64,000 bases of DNA, taken from NCBI RefSeq assembly GCF_010646885.2, contig NZ_CP050700.1, positions 5,772,001 to 5,836,000 on the forward strand, in the 5' to 3' direction. Positions 35,776 to 45,092 of this stretch are shown here, one piece after another. Position 1 is the first letter of the stretch. Every line of letters begins with the position of its first letter. Origin of the DNA: Desulfopila sp. IMCC35008 (GTDB taxonomy: Bacteria > Desulfobacterota > Desulfobulbia > Desulfobulbales > Desulfocapsaceae). A model generated the notes under the pieces. The model did no database searches. It was not told the DNA's origin and worked only from the letters and a program-made list of their open reading frames with translations. Position numbers and translations under genes: made by a program.

Positions 35776-36942
35776 TTAGTGGTTGGTGAGCAGAAGGACG
35801 ACGCTATGACAGCTTATACCTTCGCCTCTGCCGGCGTACCCCATCTTTTCGGTGGTGGTCGCTTTGATATTGATGTTTTCCTCGCCCGTATCGCACGCAG
35901 ATGCCAGGATTTTCTTCATACTGTTCAGGTGCGGGGCAAGTTTTGGGGCCTGACAGATAACGGTAAGGTCGATGTTTCCCACCCTGTACCCGGCGTTTTT
36001 AACGAAATCGATTACTTTTTCAAGCAGAGTTATGGAATAAATATCCTTATATGTCTTGTCTGAATCGGGGAAGTGGCTCCCTATATCGCCTTTTCCCAGG
36101 GCCCCGAGCAAGCCGTCGCAGAGGGCGTGGGTTACAACATCCGCATCTGAATGGCCAGCCAGGCCGAGATGATACGGGACAGTGATACCGCCCAGGATGA
36201 GCTTTCTCCCCTCTACCAGTCTGTGGGCATCAAAGCCATGGCCAATGCGGAATGGGGTGGACTTGAGTGGTTGCATTATCTTCTCCGCCAGGGCGAGATC
36301 CTCCTGTCTGGTTATCTTGATATTTGTTTCTTCACTTTCCACCAGGGCGACGGGAACACCGGCGAGCTCAAGCAGCATCGCTTCATCAGTGACATCTTTT
36401 CCTTCTGCCTTGTCAAAAGCCCTGCACAACAAGGAATATTGTGCACCTTGCGGGGTCTGGGCCTGCCAGATGTTATCCCTGTTGACGGTGTCGGTGATAA
36501 GGTTCTTACGGTTCCCTTTTTTGAGAGTGTCTTTGACAGGTACCGCGACTATAGCTGCTCCATGGGTCTGAACCCCTTTTATGCAGCGACTGATGAGAGA
36601 CTGGGTAATACACGGTCTGGCGCCGTCATGGACAAGCACGATTTCGGTTTTACTATCAAGAATACGGAGACCGTTTTGAACCGAGTCCTGGCGTCGTTTG
36701 CCTCCTGCGATGATTGTCAGCCGGTTGGTGTCAACGCCGGCGCTTTCGAGAAGTTCGTGGGTGTGATCGAGCCATTCAGCTGGTACCACAACCACAACTT
36801 CGATGATGTCGGGATGATCCAGAAACGGTTTGACGGTGTGGGCAAGGATCGGAGTGCCGTGAATTTTGTAATACTGCTTAGGATGATCGAGTTTCATCCG
36901 GCTTCCGATTCCGGCTGCGGGAATGATCGCTGCTACAGTCAT
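35776..36942 (-). CDS. ispDF: bifunctional IspD-IspF isoprenoid biosynthesis enzyme
   Basis: Two MEP-pathway enzymes fused in one 388-residue chain. Residues 1-225 are the cytidylyltransferase IspD (IIPAAGIGSRM, HPKQYYKI, VHDGARP, TDEAMLLE). Residues 230-388 are the cyclodiphosphate synthase IspF (GHGFDAHRL, HSDADVVTHALCDGLLGA, HFPDSD, and ATTTEKMGYAGRGEGI). The fusion is known in several alpha-, epsilon- and deltaproteobacteria although the two enzymes are not consecutive in the pathway. All active-site motifs look intact. Confidence 0.96.
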   Translation of the reverse strand: MTVAAIIPAAGIGSRMKLDHPKQYYKIHGTPILAHTVKPFLDHPDIIEVVVVVPAEWLDHTHELLESAGVDTNRLTIIAGGKRRQDSVQNGLRILDSKTEIVLVHDGARPCITQSLISRCIKGVQTHGAAIVAVPVKDTLKKGNRKNLITDTVNRDNIWQAQTPQGAQYSLLCRAFDKAEGKDVTDEAMLLELAGVPVALVESEETNIKITRQEDLALAEKIMQPLKSTPFRIGHGFDAHRLVEGRKLILGGITVPYHLGLAGHSDADVVTHALCDGLLGALGKGDIGSHFPDSDKTYKDIYSITLLEKVIDFVKNAGYRVGNIDLTVICQAPKLAPHLNSMKKILASACDTGEENINIKATTTEKMGYAGRGEGISCHSVVLLLTNH

Positions 36943-36964
36943 GAGAAGGTGTGATGTGAAAAAG

Positions 36965-37312
36965 AGAGTGGGCTATAAGCCGAATTCTGTACCCCGCGAG
37001 GGGCCATGATCATTTAACTGGGATGTTGATTGCTCAACACCTCTTGCAACCTACCCGGAGATTTCGGACGGGCAGCCCTCAAACATCTCCCTATTTGGTC
37101 TTGCTCTGGATGGGGTTTGCCGTGCCTCCCATGTCACCATGGAAGCGGTGAGCTCTTACCTCGCCGTTTCACCCTTACCTGATTGCTCAGGCGGTCTGTT
37201 TTCTGTGGCACTTTCCCCCGGTCGCCCGGAGTTCGTGTTACGAACCATCCTGCCCTGCAGAGTTCGGACTTTCCTCTCCGGCCGAAACCGGAGCGATCAT
37301 GCACCCACTCTC
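36965..37312 (-). ncRNA. rnpB: RNase P RNA, bacterial class A
   Basis: On the minus strand the RNA opens with GAGAGTGGGTGCATGATCGC, includes GAGGAAAGTCCGAACTC (conserved P4-side segment) and the internal CCATCCAGAGCAAGACCAAA, and ends in ACAGAATTCGGCTTATAGCCC, which pairs back to the P4/P1 region. These are diagnostic for RNase P RNA. Boundaries are accurate to a few bases, judged by the terminal P1 helix (GAGAGTGGG with CCCACTCTC). It lies between ispDF and the coiled-coil protein gene. Confidence 0.95.
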
Positions 37313-37352
37313 AAATTGATAAGGTAGTGGTCTTTACCCAAAAAGGAAAGGG

Positions 37353-38069
37353 TTATTCAGCAGCCGGTTCCTCGTGGTACAGCATACGCTGGCAAGCAGG
37401 GCAGTCGAGCATCTTGTCGCCCTTCAGCAGCATATTGTACTGCTGCGGCGGAATGGACATAAAGCAGCCCTGGCAAACACCTTGCAATACATTGGCGACA
37501 GCCAGCCCGTTACGACGAGAGCGCAGTGTGTCGTATTTTTGGAGCAGTCGCTCTTCAACCAGTTGAGCCTGCTTCTGGCGTTCGGTGTCTTTGCTTTTTT
37601 TGCCTTTGTTGATGGCTTCAATTGCGTTGCGGACCTTTTCTTTTTCTTCCTCGACCAGCTTCTTCTCGCCCTTGAGCATGTTTTTTTCTTCCTCGACCCG
37701 GGCGATCAGTTCCTCCACCTGTTCCATGATGGTGACAATCTTTTCCTCCAGCTCTTTGACGCTTTTCTTCCCGTCCTCAATCTCCTTCAAGAGTGCGGTT
37801 TGCTCGCGTCCGGTCTGGACCTGCATCATCTTGGACTGGCGTTCCTTGACATGGTCGAGTTTGTCGGCAGCCTCGGCTTCCAGGCCGCGTTTTTCGCTTT
37901 CCTGGGCATCGATCTTGGCGGTTAACTCATTGATAAGCTGCTCCCTTTCAGCGAGGGCGGTGATTCGCTCGTCAAGGCCGTTTTGTTCTGTCTTGATTTC
38001 GTTGTCGATGGTATCGATTTCCAGGTCGATCGCCTGGAGTACGGTGAGTTGGGCAATATGCGGGTTCAA
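37353..38069 (-). CDS. coiled-coil protein with C-terminal C4 zinc ribbon (CT398/DUF164-like)
   Basis: 238 residues. A long antiparallel coiled coil (about 10-180) rich in Glu, Lys and Leu precedes a zinc ribbon, CQGCFMSIPPQQY...CPACQRM (about 200-225). This is the layout of the CT398-like family, proposed to bind nucleic acids or the secretion/flagellar machinery; the role is not established. I start at TTG 38069, which has GGAGAAG seven bases upstream and gives the family's usual N-terminus (NPHIAQLTVLQAIDLEID). An upstream ATG would overlap the NIF3 gene. Confidence 0.85.
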   Translation of the reverse strand: MNPHIAQLTVLQAIDLEIDTIDNEIKTEQNGLDERITALAEREQLINELTAKIDAQESEKRGLEAEAADKLDHVKERQSKMMQVQTGREQTALLKEIEDGKKSVKELEEKIVTIMEQVEELIARVEEEKNMLKGEKKLVEEEKEKVRNAIEAINKGKKSKDTERQKQAQLVEERLLQKYDTLRSRRNGLAVANVLQGVCQGCFMSIPPQQYNMLLKGDKMLDCPACQRMLYHEEPAAE

Positions 38070-38088
38070 GATGCTTCTCCTGTCTGTG

Positions 38089-38919
38089 TTACGATGATCT
38101 GAGATCGGTTTGCTGTATATAGTGAAATGGATGGTTCTCTGTTTCGCTTTCCATGATTCGGATCTGCCAGCCGTTATCGGCACAGATCCCGTTCAGTTTG
38201 TCCGCCAGCAATGCGACGGCTGGTTTTTCCGTTGCGTAGTGGGTTCCGTCGATGATGCAGAAATTGTTTTCTTCGGCCCAGCGGGCAATGTTATGCTTTA
38301 TCTCTGCTGTGATATAGACATCAGCATCCCGGGCAAGGGCTGCAGCGGCAAAATCGGATCCGCTTCCGCCACAGACGGCAACGGTCTGTACTTTATCCGG
38401 CAGTGGGCCGGCAACCTGCAGGGTGGGAAGTTCCAGGACCGCCATCACTTTATCGAGGAACTGGCGTGGCTCAACCGGTGTCTCCAGCTGACCAATTCGA
38501 CCGAGTCCTGTTTGCGGGTCGTCATCATGGGCCGGAATGAGAGGTTGCAGTGCCTTTATTCCAAGCCGTTCGGCCAGGATGTCACTTACCCCTGCGGCAG
38601 CGCTGTCGAGATTCGTGTGGCAGGCGATGATTGAGATGTTGTGGCTTAAAGCCTGCTGGAGGAGTTTTCCTTCCGGCAGGGAGGTGTTAATGGTGGAGAG
38701 GGGTTTAAATATGACCGGATGGTGGGTGAGGATGGTATCCGCATTCTTGGCAATGGCTTCATTCAGCAGCAGGGTGGTCGGGTCCAGGCCGATCAGAATG
38801 GACTTAACATTTTGTTCAGGGCTGCCAACAAGGAGCCCGATATTGTCCCATTCTTCTGCTAATCTGAAAGGTGCTTCCAGGTCAAGTTTTTGAATAATAT
38901 CCTTTATAAGTATGGTCAT
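38089..38919 (-). CDS. NIF3-like dinuclear metal-binding protein
   Basis: 276 residues of the YbgI/NIF3 family, which forms hexameric rings with a two-metal site. Visible motifs are EEWDNIGLLVGS near the N-terminus, TILTHHPVIFKPL (two metal His), CHTNLDSAAAGVSDILAE, CGGSGSDFAAAALA and IIDGTHYATEKPAV with the last metal ligands. The family's reaction is not settled. It is just upstream of the coiled-coil zinc-ribbon gene (19 bases), a neighbourhood seen often in proteobacteria. Confidence 0.93.
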   Translation of the reverse strand: MTILIKDIIQKLDLEAPFRLAEEWDNIGLLVGSPEQNVKSILIGLDPTTLLLNEAIAKNADTILTHHPVIFKPLSTINTSLPEGKLLQQALSHNISIIACHTNLDSAAAGVSDILAERLGIKALQPLIPAHDDDPQTGLGRIGQLETPVEPRQFLDKVMAVLELPTLQVAGPLPDKVQTVAVCGGSGSDFAAAALARDADVYITAEIKHNIARWAEENNFCIIDGTHYATEKPAVALLADKLNGICADNGWQIRIMESETENHPFHYIQQTDLRSS

Positions 38920-38953
38920 CTGCAAAATAGTCAGTCAGCCGGGGGAAATAAAA

Positions 38954-38984
38954 AAAAGGTACAACCCTGTGGGATGTACCTTTT
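38954..38984 (-). terminator. intrinsic terminator downstream of tRNA-Met
   Basis: AAAAGGTACA and TGTACCTTTT form a ten-pair stem with an 11-base loop; in the minus direction it is followed by TTTTATTTCC. It would end a minus-strand transcript that includes the tRNA. The 137 bases between it and the tRNA hold no gene that I can see. Confidence 0.7.
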
Positions 38985-39121
38985 CACTCACTCCGCCCTT
39001 TCCGGGTATTTCTGCCCGAAGCGACGTTGATATAAAAGGGTGGGTGTTTCTCCCCCCTTACCTGTATGCAATAAGCTTTTAATTCTCAATGAGCCTTGTA
39101 TCACGACGATTATCATTTCAG

Positions 39122-39198
39122 TGGTGGGCGCAGTAGGACTCGAACCTACGACCGACCGGTTATGAGCCGGTGGCTCTAGCCAACTGAGCTATGCGCCC
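39122..39198 (-). tRNA. tRNA-Met (CAT)
   Basis: 77-base cloverleaf with a GGGCGCA acceptor stem, D-loop AGCTCAGTTGGCTAGAGC, anticodon loop CTCATAA, T-arm GTAGGTTCGAGTCCTAC and a genomically encoded CCA. The first pair is G-C, so it is not initiator tRNA. It could be elongator Met or the Ile tRNA with lysidine-modified CAT; the sequence alone does not settle this. Confidence 0.95.
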
Positions 39199-39466
39199 TT
39201 CTGCTAATGAAACCTCGTATATAAAATAAATTGGGTGAAAATGTCAACAAGAATTGGAAGGTGTATCAAAATAATCCTACATGGACCGCCTCTGTTGAGA
39301 TTTTATTCTATTGAAAAAATGACCACATTTCAACAATGACATGGTAACGGTCTATGATGTGCTTTATCTTGCAGTGTGCTGATGTACAAATATCTTAACG
39401 TTTTAGAAATATCGTTCCAGGGAGTGCAGTGCAGTCTCCCTGGCTGATGACAACCGAGGCTTTAAC

Positions 39467-41320
39467 TTGATTTATACCAACCTGCTGCTGTTTTTGGTGG
39501 CCATCTTTTTATTTAGTGTCGATACGATTCCGGAGACGCCGATGTTCTCCCCGGTTATTGCGCTTCTCTTGTTCGTTGTATCGGTTATCGGCTTTGAGAG
39601 GATATGCAGTTATTTATATAGTCGGCCTTCTTCCTACACCTCCGGCGGTTATTTTGATTCAGAAAAGAAACTGTCGGTACTGGCCCTCGTTTTTTTTGGT
39701 GTAGGAGCTCTTTATCTTTGTGATGTAAAATACTATCTGGCGTTTCTCTCCATTGGTGGACGCCTGCCAGCCTTAATTAATATTGCCGGGCTTGGAGTGT
39801 TCCTGCTCTATCTTGCACTGATGTGGAAGGGTGCCAGGCGCAGCTATCAGCATGTTTTCGGCAGGCTGTACAGTTCAAAGGCTTTTATTCTGTCCAATTT
39901 TAAAGCGAACCTGCCTATTGTCCTGCCATGGGTTATGCTCTCGCTCTGCTATGATCTGCTGCAGCTGATCCCCTTTGTGCCACTGCAGGAAGCACTTGCT
40001 TCCCAGTGGGGGGATATCCTCTTTTTCGTTCTTTTTCTCTGTTTTGTCATGTTGTTTTTCCCCCCCATGGTGCGCAGGTTGTGGGGGTGCAGTCCACTTC
40101 CCGAGGGGGAGTTGAAAGAAAACCTGATATGTTTCTGCAGGAAACAGGAGTTTTCTGCAGATCTCTATATCTGGCCGTTATTTGAGGGCCGGGTCCTTAC
40201 CGCAGGGGTGATGGGAGTGGTGCCAGGCTTGCGTTATATCCTGCTCACTCCGGCTATCATCGAGACCATGACGATGGAAGAACTTGAATCGGTGATGGCC
40301 CACGAGATAGGCCATGTGAAGCGATATCATCTTCTGCTCTATGTGTTGTTGATCGGTGGGTTCAGTCTGTTTGCCGCCATGCTGGCAGAGCCCTTCCTGT
40401 TGCTGTTGCTGTCGCGCGCTTTCTTTATTGATCTGATTACAACCGGCAATATTGATCCTGAGACCCTCTTTGCAGCACTTGGCTCAGTACCCCTTCTGAT
40501 ATTTATGGTGTTTTACTTCCGGTTCATATTTGGCTATTTTATCCGTAATTTCGAGAGGCAGGCAGACTTGCATGTGCTGAAAGTCGTCGGCAATGGTCGA
40601 GCCCTGGTCTCGGCATTTGAGAAAATCGCGCGGATGAGTGGCAATATCCGTGACCAGAAGAACTGGCATCATTTCGGTATAGGTGAGCGGATCAATTGTA
40701 TAGAACGGGCTGAGGTTGATTCGAGGGTCATTTCCGGTCATGATAGAAAGGTGAGAAACAGCTTGCTGGCATATATATTTGCCCTCGCTGCTGCCTTTAT
40801 GCTGGTGCGGGAAATACCAGTGGATGAGCTGAGCAGGAGTTATGAAGAAAAATATGCCGAAGCTGTCATTATGCAGAAAGCCGGGCAGGAACCGGACAAG
40901 GCGATATGGCAGCGCATGCTCGGTGATCTCATGCTGGGTAAAAAACATGAAAAAAATGCGCTTACCGCCTATGAGAAAGCTTATAGTTTAGATCCAACAA
41001 ATCCCGAGATCAGGAACAATCTGGCCTGGTTGCTACTCACAAGTGAAGACCTGGAGTTACGTGATCCGATAAGGGCATTAGCGCTTGCCAGAGGGGCCGC
41101 AAAAATGCAGCCAAAGGGATATATTCTCGATACCCTGGCCACAGCCTATTGGGCAAACGGGTTTGTAAAAGAGGCGCTGGAGACGGAGAGACAGGCTGCT
41201 TTTGTTGATCCGGATCAACTGAGGTTGTACAGGTCTCGCGCCATGGGATTTGCCGAAGAATCGTATGAAGAAGGTGTGGCGAGGAAGAAAGTGGAACAAG
41301 CTGAGCAAGAGGAGCGATAA
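39467..41320 (+). CDS. membrane M48-family zinc metalloprotease with C-terminal TPR
   Basis: 617 residues. About seven membrane helices surround an M48 peptidase domain whose zinc site is MAHEIGHVKR (about 277-286), with a further Glu in RNFERQADLHVLK. Two or three TPR-like helical repeats fill about 470-600 (KNALTAYEKAYSLDPTNPEIRNN is the clearest). HtpX-type proteases act in membrane protein quality control, but the TPR tail and extra helices make this a different subgroup. It starts at TTG 39467 with GAGG seven bases upstream. It overlaps the nfo start by one base. Confidence 0.85.
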   Translation: MIYTNLLLFLVAIFLFSVDTIPETPMFSPVIALLLFVVSVIGFERICSYLYSRPSSYTSGGYFDSEKKLSVLALVFFGVGALYLCDVKYYLAFLSIGGRLPALINIAGLGVFLLYLALMWKGARRSYQHVFGRLYSSKAFILSNFKANLPIVLPWVMLSLCYDLLQLIPFVPLQEALASQWGDILFFVLFLCFVMLFFPPMVRRLWGCSPLPEGELKENLICFCRKQEFSADLYIWPLFEGRVLTAGVMGVVPGLRYILLTPAIIETMTMEELESVMAHEIGHVKRYHLLLYVLLIGGFSLFAAMLAEPFLLLLLSRAFFIDLITTGNIDPETLFAALGSVPLLIFMVFYFRFIFGYFIRNFERQADLHVLKVVGNGRALVSAFEKIARMSGNIRDQKNWHHFGIGERINCIERAEVDSRVISGHDRKVRNSLLAYIFALAAAFMLVREIPVDELSRSYEEKYAEAVIMQKAGQEPDKAIWQRMLGDLMLGKKHEKNALTAYEKAYSLDPTNPEIRNNLAWLLLTSEDLELRDPIRALALARGAAKMQPKGYILDTLATAYWANGFVKEALETERQAAFVDPDQLRLYRSRAMGFAEESYEEGVARKKVEQAEQEER

Positions 41321-42165
41321 TGGCATTTTTAGGTGCGCATGAGTCGGTGGCAGGTGGTCTGCACAAGGCTTTTGACAGAATAGATAAAGTGGGTGGGGAG
41401 TCGTTGCAGATTTTCACCCGGAACCAGCGGCAGTGGAAACCGGCCCCTTTAGGTGACGAAGAGAGAAAAAATTACATATCCGCGCGGAATGTGCATCCTG
41501 ATATGGTTGTTGCCTCCCACGCCTCATACCTGATTAACCTGGCCACAGCCAAGCCTGAGCTGCTTGCAAAGTCGATTGCGGCTCTTACCATGGAGCTGGA
41601 GCGGTGTCATCTACTCGGGGTGCCTTATGTGATAATGCATCCCGGGTCTCATGGAGGCGATGGTGTGGAGACAGGTCTTGAACGGTTTGTTGCAGGTATG
41701 GACATGGCACTTGAGCCAGGTTTTGATGATGTGATGCTTCTGATCGAAACGACAGCTGGCCAGGGCACCGGGTTAGGCTCTTCTTTTGAAGAGCTCGATT
41801 ATATCCGCAGGACGTCGCGATTTCCTGAAAGGATCGGTTTTTGTGTCGATACCTGTCACATCTTTGCTGCCGGGTATGACCTTCGTACAACGGAAGCGTA
41901 TGAGCAGACAATGAGCGAGCTGGATAAACATCTTGGTGTTGGTAACGTGAAGTTTTTTCATCTGAATGATTCAAAAAAAGAACTCGGCAGCAGGGTGGAT
42001 CGGCATGAGCATATCGGCCAGGGCATGATTGGTCTGGAAGGATTTAGAAACCTTATGAATGACCCAAGATTCGCCAATCTGCCGATGACTCTGGAGACGC
42101 CCAAAGGTGATAAACTTCTTGAAGATATTGAGAACCTGGCGACGCTACGGGCTATGATGGTATAA
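41320..42165 (+). CDS. nfo: deoxyribonuclease IV (AP endonuclease)
   Basis: Endonuclease IV cuts DNA 5' to abasic sites. It is a 281-residue TIM barrel with trinuclear zinc ligands spread in the usual blocks: GAHESVAGGLHKA, ASHASYLINLA, YVIMHPGSHGG, LLIETTAGQGTGLGSS, CVDTCHIFAAGYD, FHLNDSKKELGSRVDRHEHIGQG and MTLETPKGD. All are intact. Its start codon overlaps the stop of the protease gene. Confidence 0.95.
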   Translation: MAFLGAHESVAGGLHKAFDRIDKVGGESLQIFTRNQRQWKPAPLGDEERKNYISARNVHPDMVVASHASYLINLATAKPELLAKSIAALTMELERCHLLGVPYVIMHPGSHGGDGVETGLERFVAGMDMALEPGFDDVMLLIETTAGQGTGLGSSFEELDYIRRTSRFPERIGFCVDTCHIFAAGYDLRTTEAYEQTMSELDKHLGVGNVKFFHLNDSKKELGSRVDRHEHIGQGMIGLEGFRNLMNDPRFANLPMTLETPKGDKLLEDIENLATLRAMMV

Positions 42166-42298
42166 TCAATGGACTGTAACATGCAGATATCTGAATTGAT
42201 TTTGATCGTTGCATCTGAAGATGCTTGCCAAAGGGGGCTGAAAAGGGAACTATAGGCTGAATTTTTAGTACGTTATAATAGTTGCCGAAAGGAATTGT

Positions 42299-44101
42299 AT
42301 GAAATACCTGAACAGTGATGCTCTTCTTGACCTGCTGGAGCGGCAGAAAATGCTGACTCCGAAACAGCGTCAGTTTGTGACCCTGGAGAAGGGCAAGCAG
42401 CGCCAGAAATTGTTGAAAATCGCCCAGAAGGTAAAAGGGGCAGAGTTGATGAGGCCAGATCTGGTCGACATTATCGTCTCTTTTCAGATGAATGTTGGTG
42501 GGCGTAAAGGTGAAATCCTCGATGAAGAGATGATCATGCGGGCGGTGAGTAAAGCCCATCATCTGCCATTCAGGAAGCTGGATCCGCTTGATCTCGATAT
42601 GGAAATCGTCACCAAGACGATCCCGCGCAACTTTGCCATCAAGCAGCTTATTCTGCCAGTTGGAATGAAAGATGGCAACCTGCAGGTGGCCGTGTATCAT
42701 CCCGATTGCCAGTCTGTGCTGGAAGATATAGAACAGGCGAATCAGGTAAAAGTGTCGGCCTGTATTGCCACGAAGACGGATATTGTCCGCATAATTTCTG
42801 AGTTCTTTGGGTTCCAGAGGTCAATCAGTGCGGCTGAGGACCAATTTTCCCTCTCTCCAGGAACAGATGCTTCGATTGATATCGGCAATCTGGAGCGGTA
42901 CGTTAAGATTTCTTCTGCCAAGGGGATCACCTCATCTGATCAACATATCAAGACTGCTGTTAATCATATCTTCAACTATGCGCTTGAACAGCGTGCGAGT
43001 GATATCCACATCGAGCCGAAACGTTCCATTACTATGATCCGTTTTCGTATCGACGGAGCGCTGCATACTATTTATAAGCTGCCCAAAGCGGTTCATTCCG
43101 CTATTACCTCGCGGATCAAGTTTCTGGCACGGCTGGATATCGCAGAAAAGCGGCGTCCACAGGATGGCCGAATCAAGATAGGTATAAAAGGGGAGAAAGA
43201 TGTTGAGATTCGGGTTTCGACAGTGCCGGTCTCCTTTGGCGAAAAAACTGTTATGCGTATTCTTGATCCGGATGTGGTGTTTCAGGATGTGACGGATCTT
43301 GGATTCTCCCAGCGGGATTTCTCTGTATATGAATCGTTTATATCGGCCCCCCACGGTATTGTACTGGTTACGGGACCGACTGGTTCAGGTAAATCGACGA
43401 CCCTTTATTCCACTCTCAAAAAGATCGCTACTCCAGATAGAAATATCGTAACTGTTGAGGATCCGGTGGAGATGGTGCATGAGGAGTTTAACCAGATCGC
43501 CGTGCAGCCACTTATTGGCGTAACCTTCTCCACAATTCTGAGAAATATCCTGCGACAGGATCCGGATATTATCATGATCGGTGAGATTCGCGATAACGAT
43601 ACGGCAGCTCATGCAGTACAGGCAGCGATGACCGGGCATCTGGTTTTCTCAACGCTTCATACCAATGACGCCGTTTCATCTATTGTTCGGTTACAGGATT
43701 TAGGTCTGGAACCGTTTATGATTGCTTCGACCCTGCTGGGTGCCATGGCCCAGCGCCTGGTGCGGACAATATGTCCCGATTGTAAGGCAAATTACCAGGT
43801 AGAGAGCAAGGAACTGCTCAAACTTGGCTTTCCCGTTGCCGAATCTGGCACAATAACGCTTAGCAAAGGGGAGGGGTGCCGCCAGTGCCGTAATACAGGC
43901 TATAAGGGACGTTGCGGGATCTTTGAGATATTCCCGCTGTCTAATGAGCTGAAGAAGATGACGGCACTGGGCGAGGCGGGCAGTGAGATGCGACGGGTTG
44001 CAATCCGCGAGGGAATGACTACATTACGCGAGGACGCGTGGTCCAAGGTTCGATCCGGGGTCACCACTGTTGAGGAAGCACTGCGGGTAACCGCTGAATA
44101 A
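42299..44101 (+). CDS. GspE/PilB-type secretion or pilus assembly ATPase
   Basis: 600 residues. An N-terminal T2SSE_N/MshEN-like domain (about 1-160), which in some relatives binds c-di-GMP, is followed by the RecA-like ATPase. That part carries RSITMIRFRIDGALH, Walker A TGPTGSGKSTTLYS (about 357), the Asp box TVEDPVE, Walker B IIMIGEIRDNDTA and the His box MTGHLVFSTLHTND. A tetracysteine zinc motif CPDCKAN...CRQCRNTGYKGR is near the C-terminus. It drives a type II secretion or type IV pilus system. No other component is encoded here, so its system is elsewhere. Confidence 0.92.
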   Translation: MKYLNSDALLDLLERQKMLTPKQRQFVTLEKGKQRQKLLKIAQKVKGAELMRPDLVDIIVSFQMNVGGRKGEILDEEMIMRAVSKAHHLPFRKLDPLDLDMEIVTKTIPRNFAIKQLILPVGMKDGNLQVAVYHPDCQSVLEDIEQANQVKVSACIATKTDIVRIISEFFGFQRSISAAEDQFSLSPGTDASIDIGNLERYVKISSAKGITSSDQHIKTAVNHIFNYALEQRASDIHIEPKRSITMIRFRIDGALHTIYKLPKAVHSAITSRIKFLARLDIAEKRRPQDGRIKIGIKGEKDVEIRVSTVPVSFGEKTVMRILDPDVVFQDVTDLGFSQRDFSVYESFISAPHGIVLVTGPTGSGKSTTLYSTLKKIATPDRNIVTVEDPVEMVHEEFNQIAVQPLIGVTFSTILRNILRQDPDIIMIGEIRDNDTAAHAVQAAMTGHLVFSTLHTNDAVSSIVRLQDLGLEPFMIASTLLGAMAQRLVRTICPDCKANYQVESKELLKLGFPVAESGTITLSKGEGCRQCRNTGYKGRCGIFEIFPLSNELKKMTALGEAGSEMRRVAIREGMTTLREDAWSKVRSGVTTVEEALRVTAE

Positions 44102-44136
44102 AGAAGGATTTTTACAAAACCCGAGTCGGTAGAGAT

Positions 44137-44601
44137 ATGGGCATCAAGATAGTTTGTCAAAATAAAAAAGCATTTCACGATTACCATATCGATACGAAAT
44201 TTGAGGCGGGAATGGTACTTTCGGGACCGGAGGTGAAATCACTTCGGGCCGGGAAGGCTAATCTCAAGGATGGCTACGTGCAGGTCGATGATCGCGGGGA
44301 ATTGAGGATGTACAACGTGCATATCTCTCAGTACTCCTATGCCACCCACAACCCCAATGAACCGATGCGGGCGCGCAAATTGTTGATGCACAAACGTGAG
44401 ATAAAAAAACTTATCGGTAAACTTCAGGAGAAAGGCCTTGCCTTGATCCCCTTGAAGATTTACTTTACAGATAGTGGCAAGGCAAAAGTAGAACTGGGTC
44501 TTGCACGTGGTAAAAAGCAATACGATAAGCGGGCCACTATAAAACAGAGAGATAGTGACCGCGAGCTGCAGCGCGTCATGCGCCGCAATAGTTACGAATG
44601 A
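44137..44601 (+). CDS. smpB: SsrA-binding protein
   Basis: 154 residues. Binds tmRNA and brings it to stalled ribosomes. Characteristic blocks are NKKAFHDYHIDTKFEAGMVL, GPEVKSLRAGKANLKDGYV, PLKIYFTDSGKAKVELGLARGKKQYDKR (cited by content at about 105-135) and the basic tail. It lies 14 bases upstream of ssrA on the same strand, the common smpB-ssrA arrangement. Confidence 0.96.
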   Translation: MGIKIVCQNKKAFHDYHIDTKFEAGMVLSGPEVKSLRAGKANLKDGYVQVDDRGELRMYNVHISQYSYATHNPNEPMRARKLLMHKREIKKLIGKLQEKGLALIPLKIYFTDSGKAKVELGLARGKKQYDKRATIKQRDSDRELQRVMRRNSYE

Positions 44602-44614
44602 TCTTTTACAATAT

Positions 44615-44980
44615 GGGGGCGAAACGGATTCGACGGGGATGTGTAAGCTCATCGTTGCATGCCGAGCTTCTGTCTGCTCGTAAAACCGATAGAACATAAA
44701 TATAATCGCAGACGATTATAACTACGCAGTAGCAGCTTAATAACTGTCATACTGCCGCTTCACCAGCCTTCGCCCGTAAGGCTGGGTTTGGAGCGTCGAC
44801 CTAACGGGCTGGCCTTCGCTGATGGTGTCTGTACTTCAGCTGGCGAGAACTTCATAGACTAGTGTCAGGCCGCTACGTTTCCGCGGCAAGCTTGATGCGA
44901 AACTTAAGCCGGAAACTAAGCATGTAGATACGAGAGGGGAGCATTTGCGGACGCGGGTTCGACTCCCGCCGCCTCCACCA
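44615..44980 (+). ncRNA. ssrA: transfer-messenger RNA
   Basis: Starts GGGGGCGAAACGGATTCGAC and ends GGTTCGACTCCCGCCGCCTC then CACCA, making the tRNA-Ala-like acceptor and T-arm. The tag reading frame (44708-44740) encodes ADDYNYAVAA followed by TAA, after the AATATAATC resume region. A single-piece tmRNA of 366 bases. Its 3' end is the attachment site of the island that follows. Confidence 0.96.
44956..44980 (+). repeat. candidate attL: 3' end of ssrA
   Basis: Tyrosine-recombinase islands commonly integrate into the T-arm/acceptor end of ssrA and keep the gene intact. Here an integrase gene begins its 3' end 112 bases downstream. I found no second copy of this segment within the window, so attR must be beyond 64 kb or degenerate. 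Confidence 0.6.
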
Positions 44981-45008
44981 GAACGATGGCCGTTAAGGCT
45001 TGTAAATA

Positions 45009-45043
45009 CGGGGATTTAGCCACTTGGCTTTTTCCCCGTTTTT
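45009..45043 (+). terminator. intrinsic terminator after ssrA
   Basis: CGGGGA/TCCCCG outer stem with an inner AGCC/GGCT stem, followed by GTTTTTGG. It is 28 bases beyond the tmRNA 3' end and therefore on the island side of the proposed attachment site, so the element supplies a terminator for the tmRNA. Confidence 0.75.
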
Positions 45044-45092
45044 GGTTGCGGGGTAAAAATGGTGTAAAATTTTCATTTGTAAAAATATTTTA

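Noticed and set aside
36151..36954. Long plus-strand open frame (267 residues)
   Set aside because: It lies antisense to ispDF, whose two enzymes have complete motifs; the antisense frame has no recognisable domain.
37374..37925. Plus-strand frame of 183 residues rich in Phe and Leu
   Set aside because: It is the complement of the Glu/Lys-rich coiled-coil gene; the composition is a by-product of that repeat.
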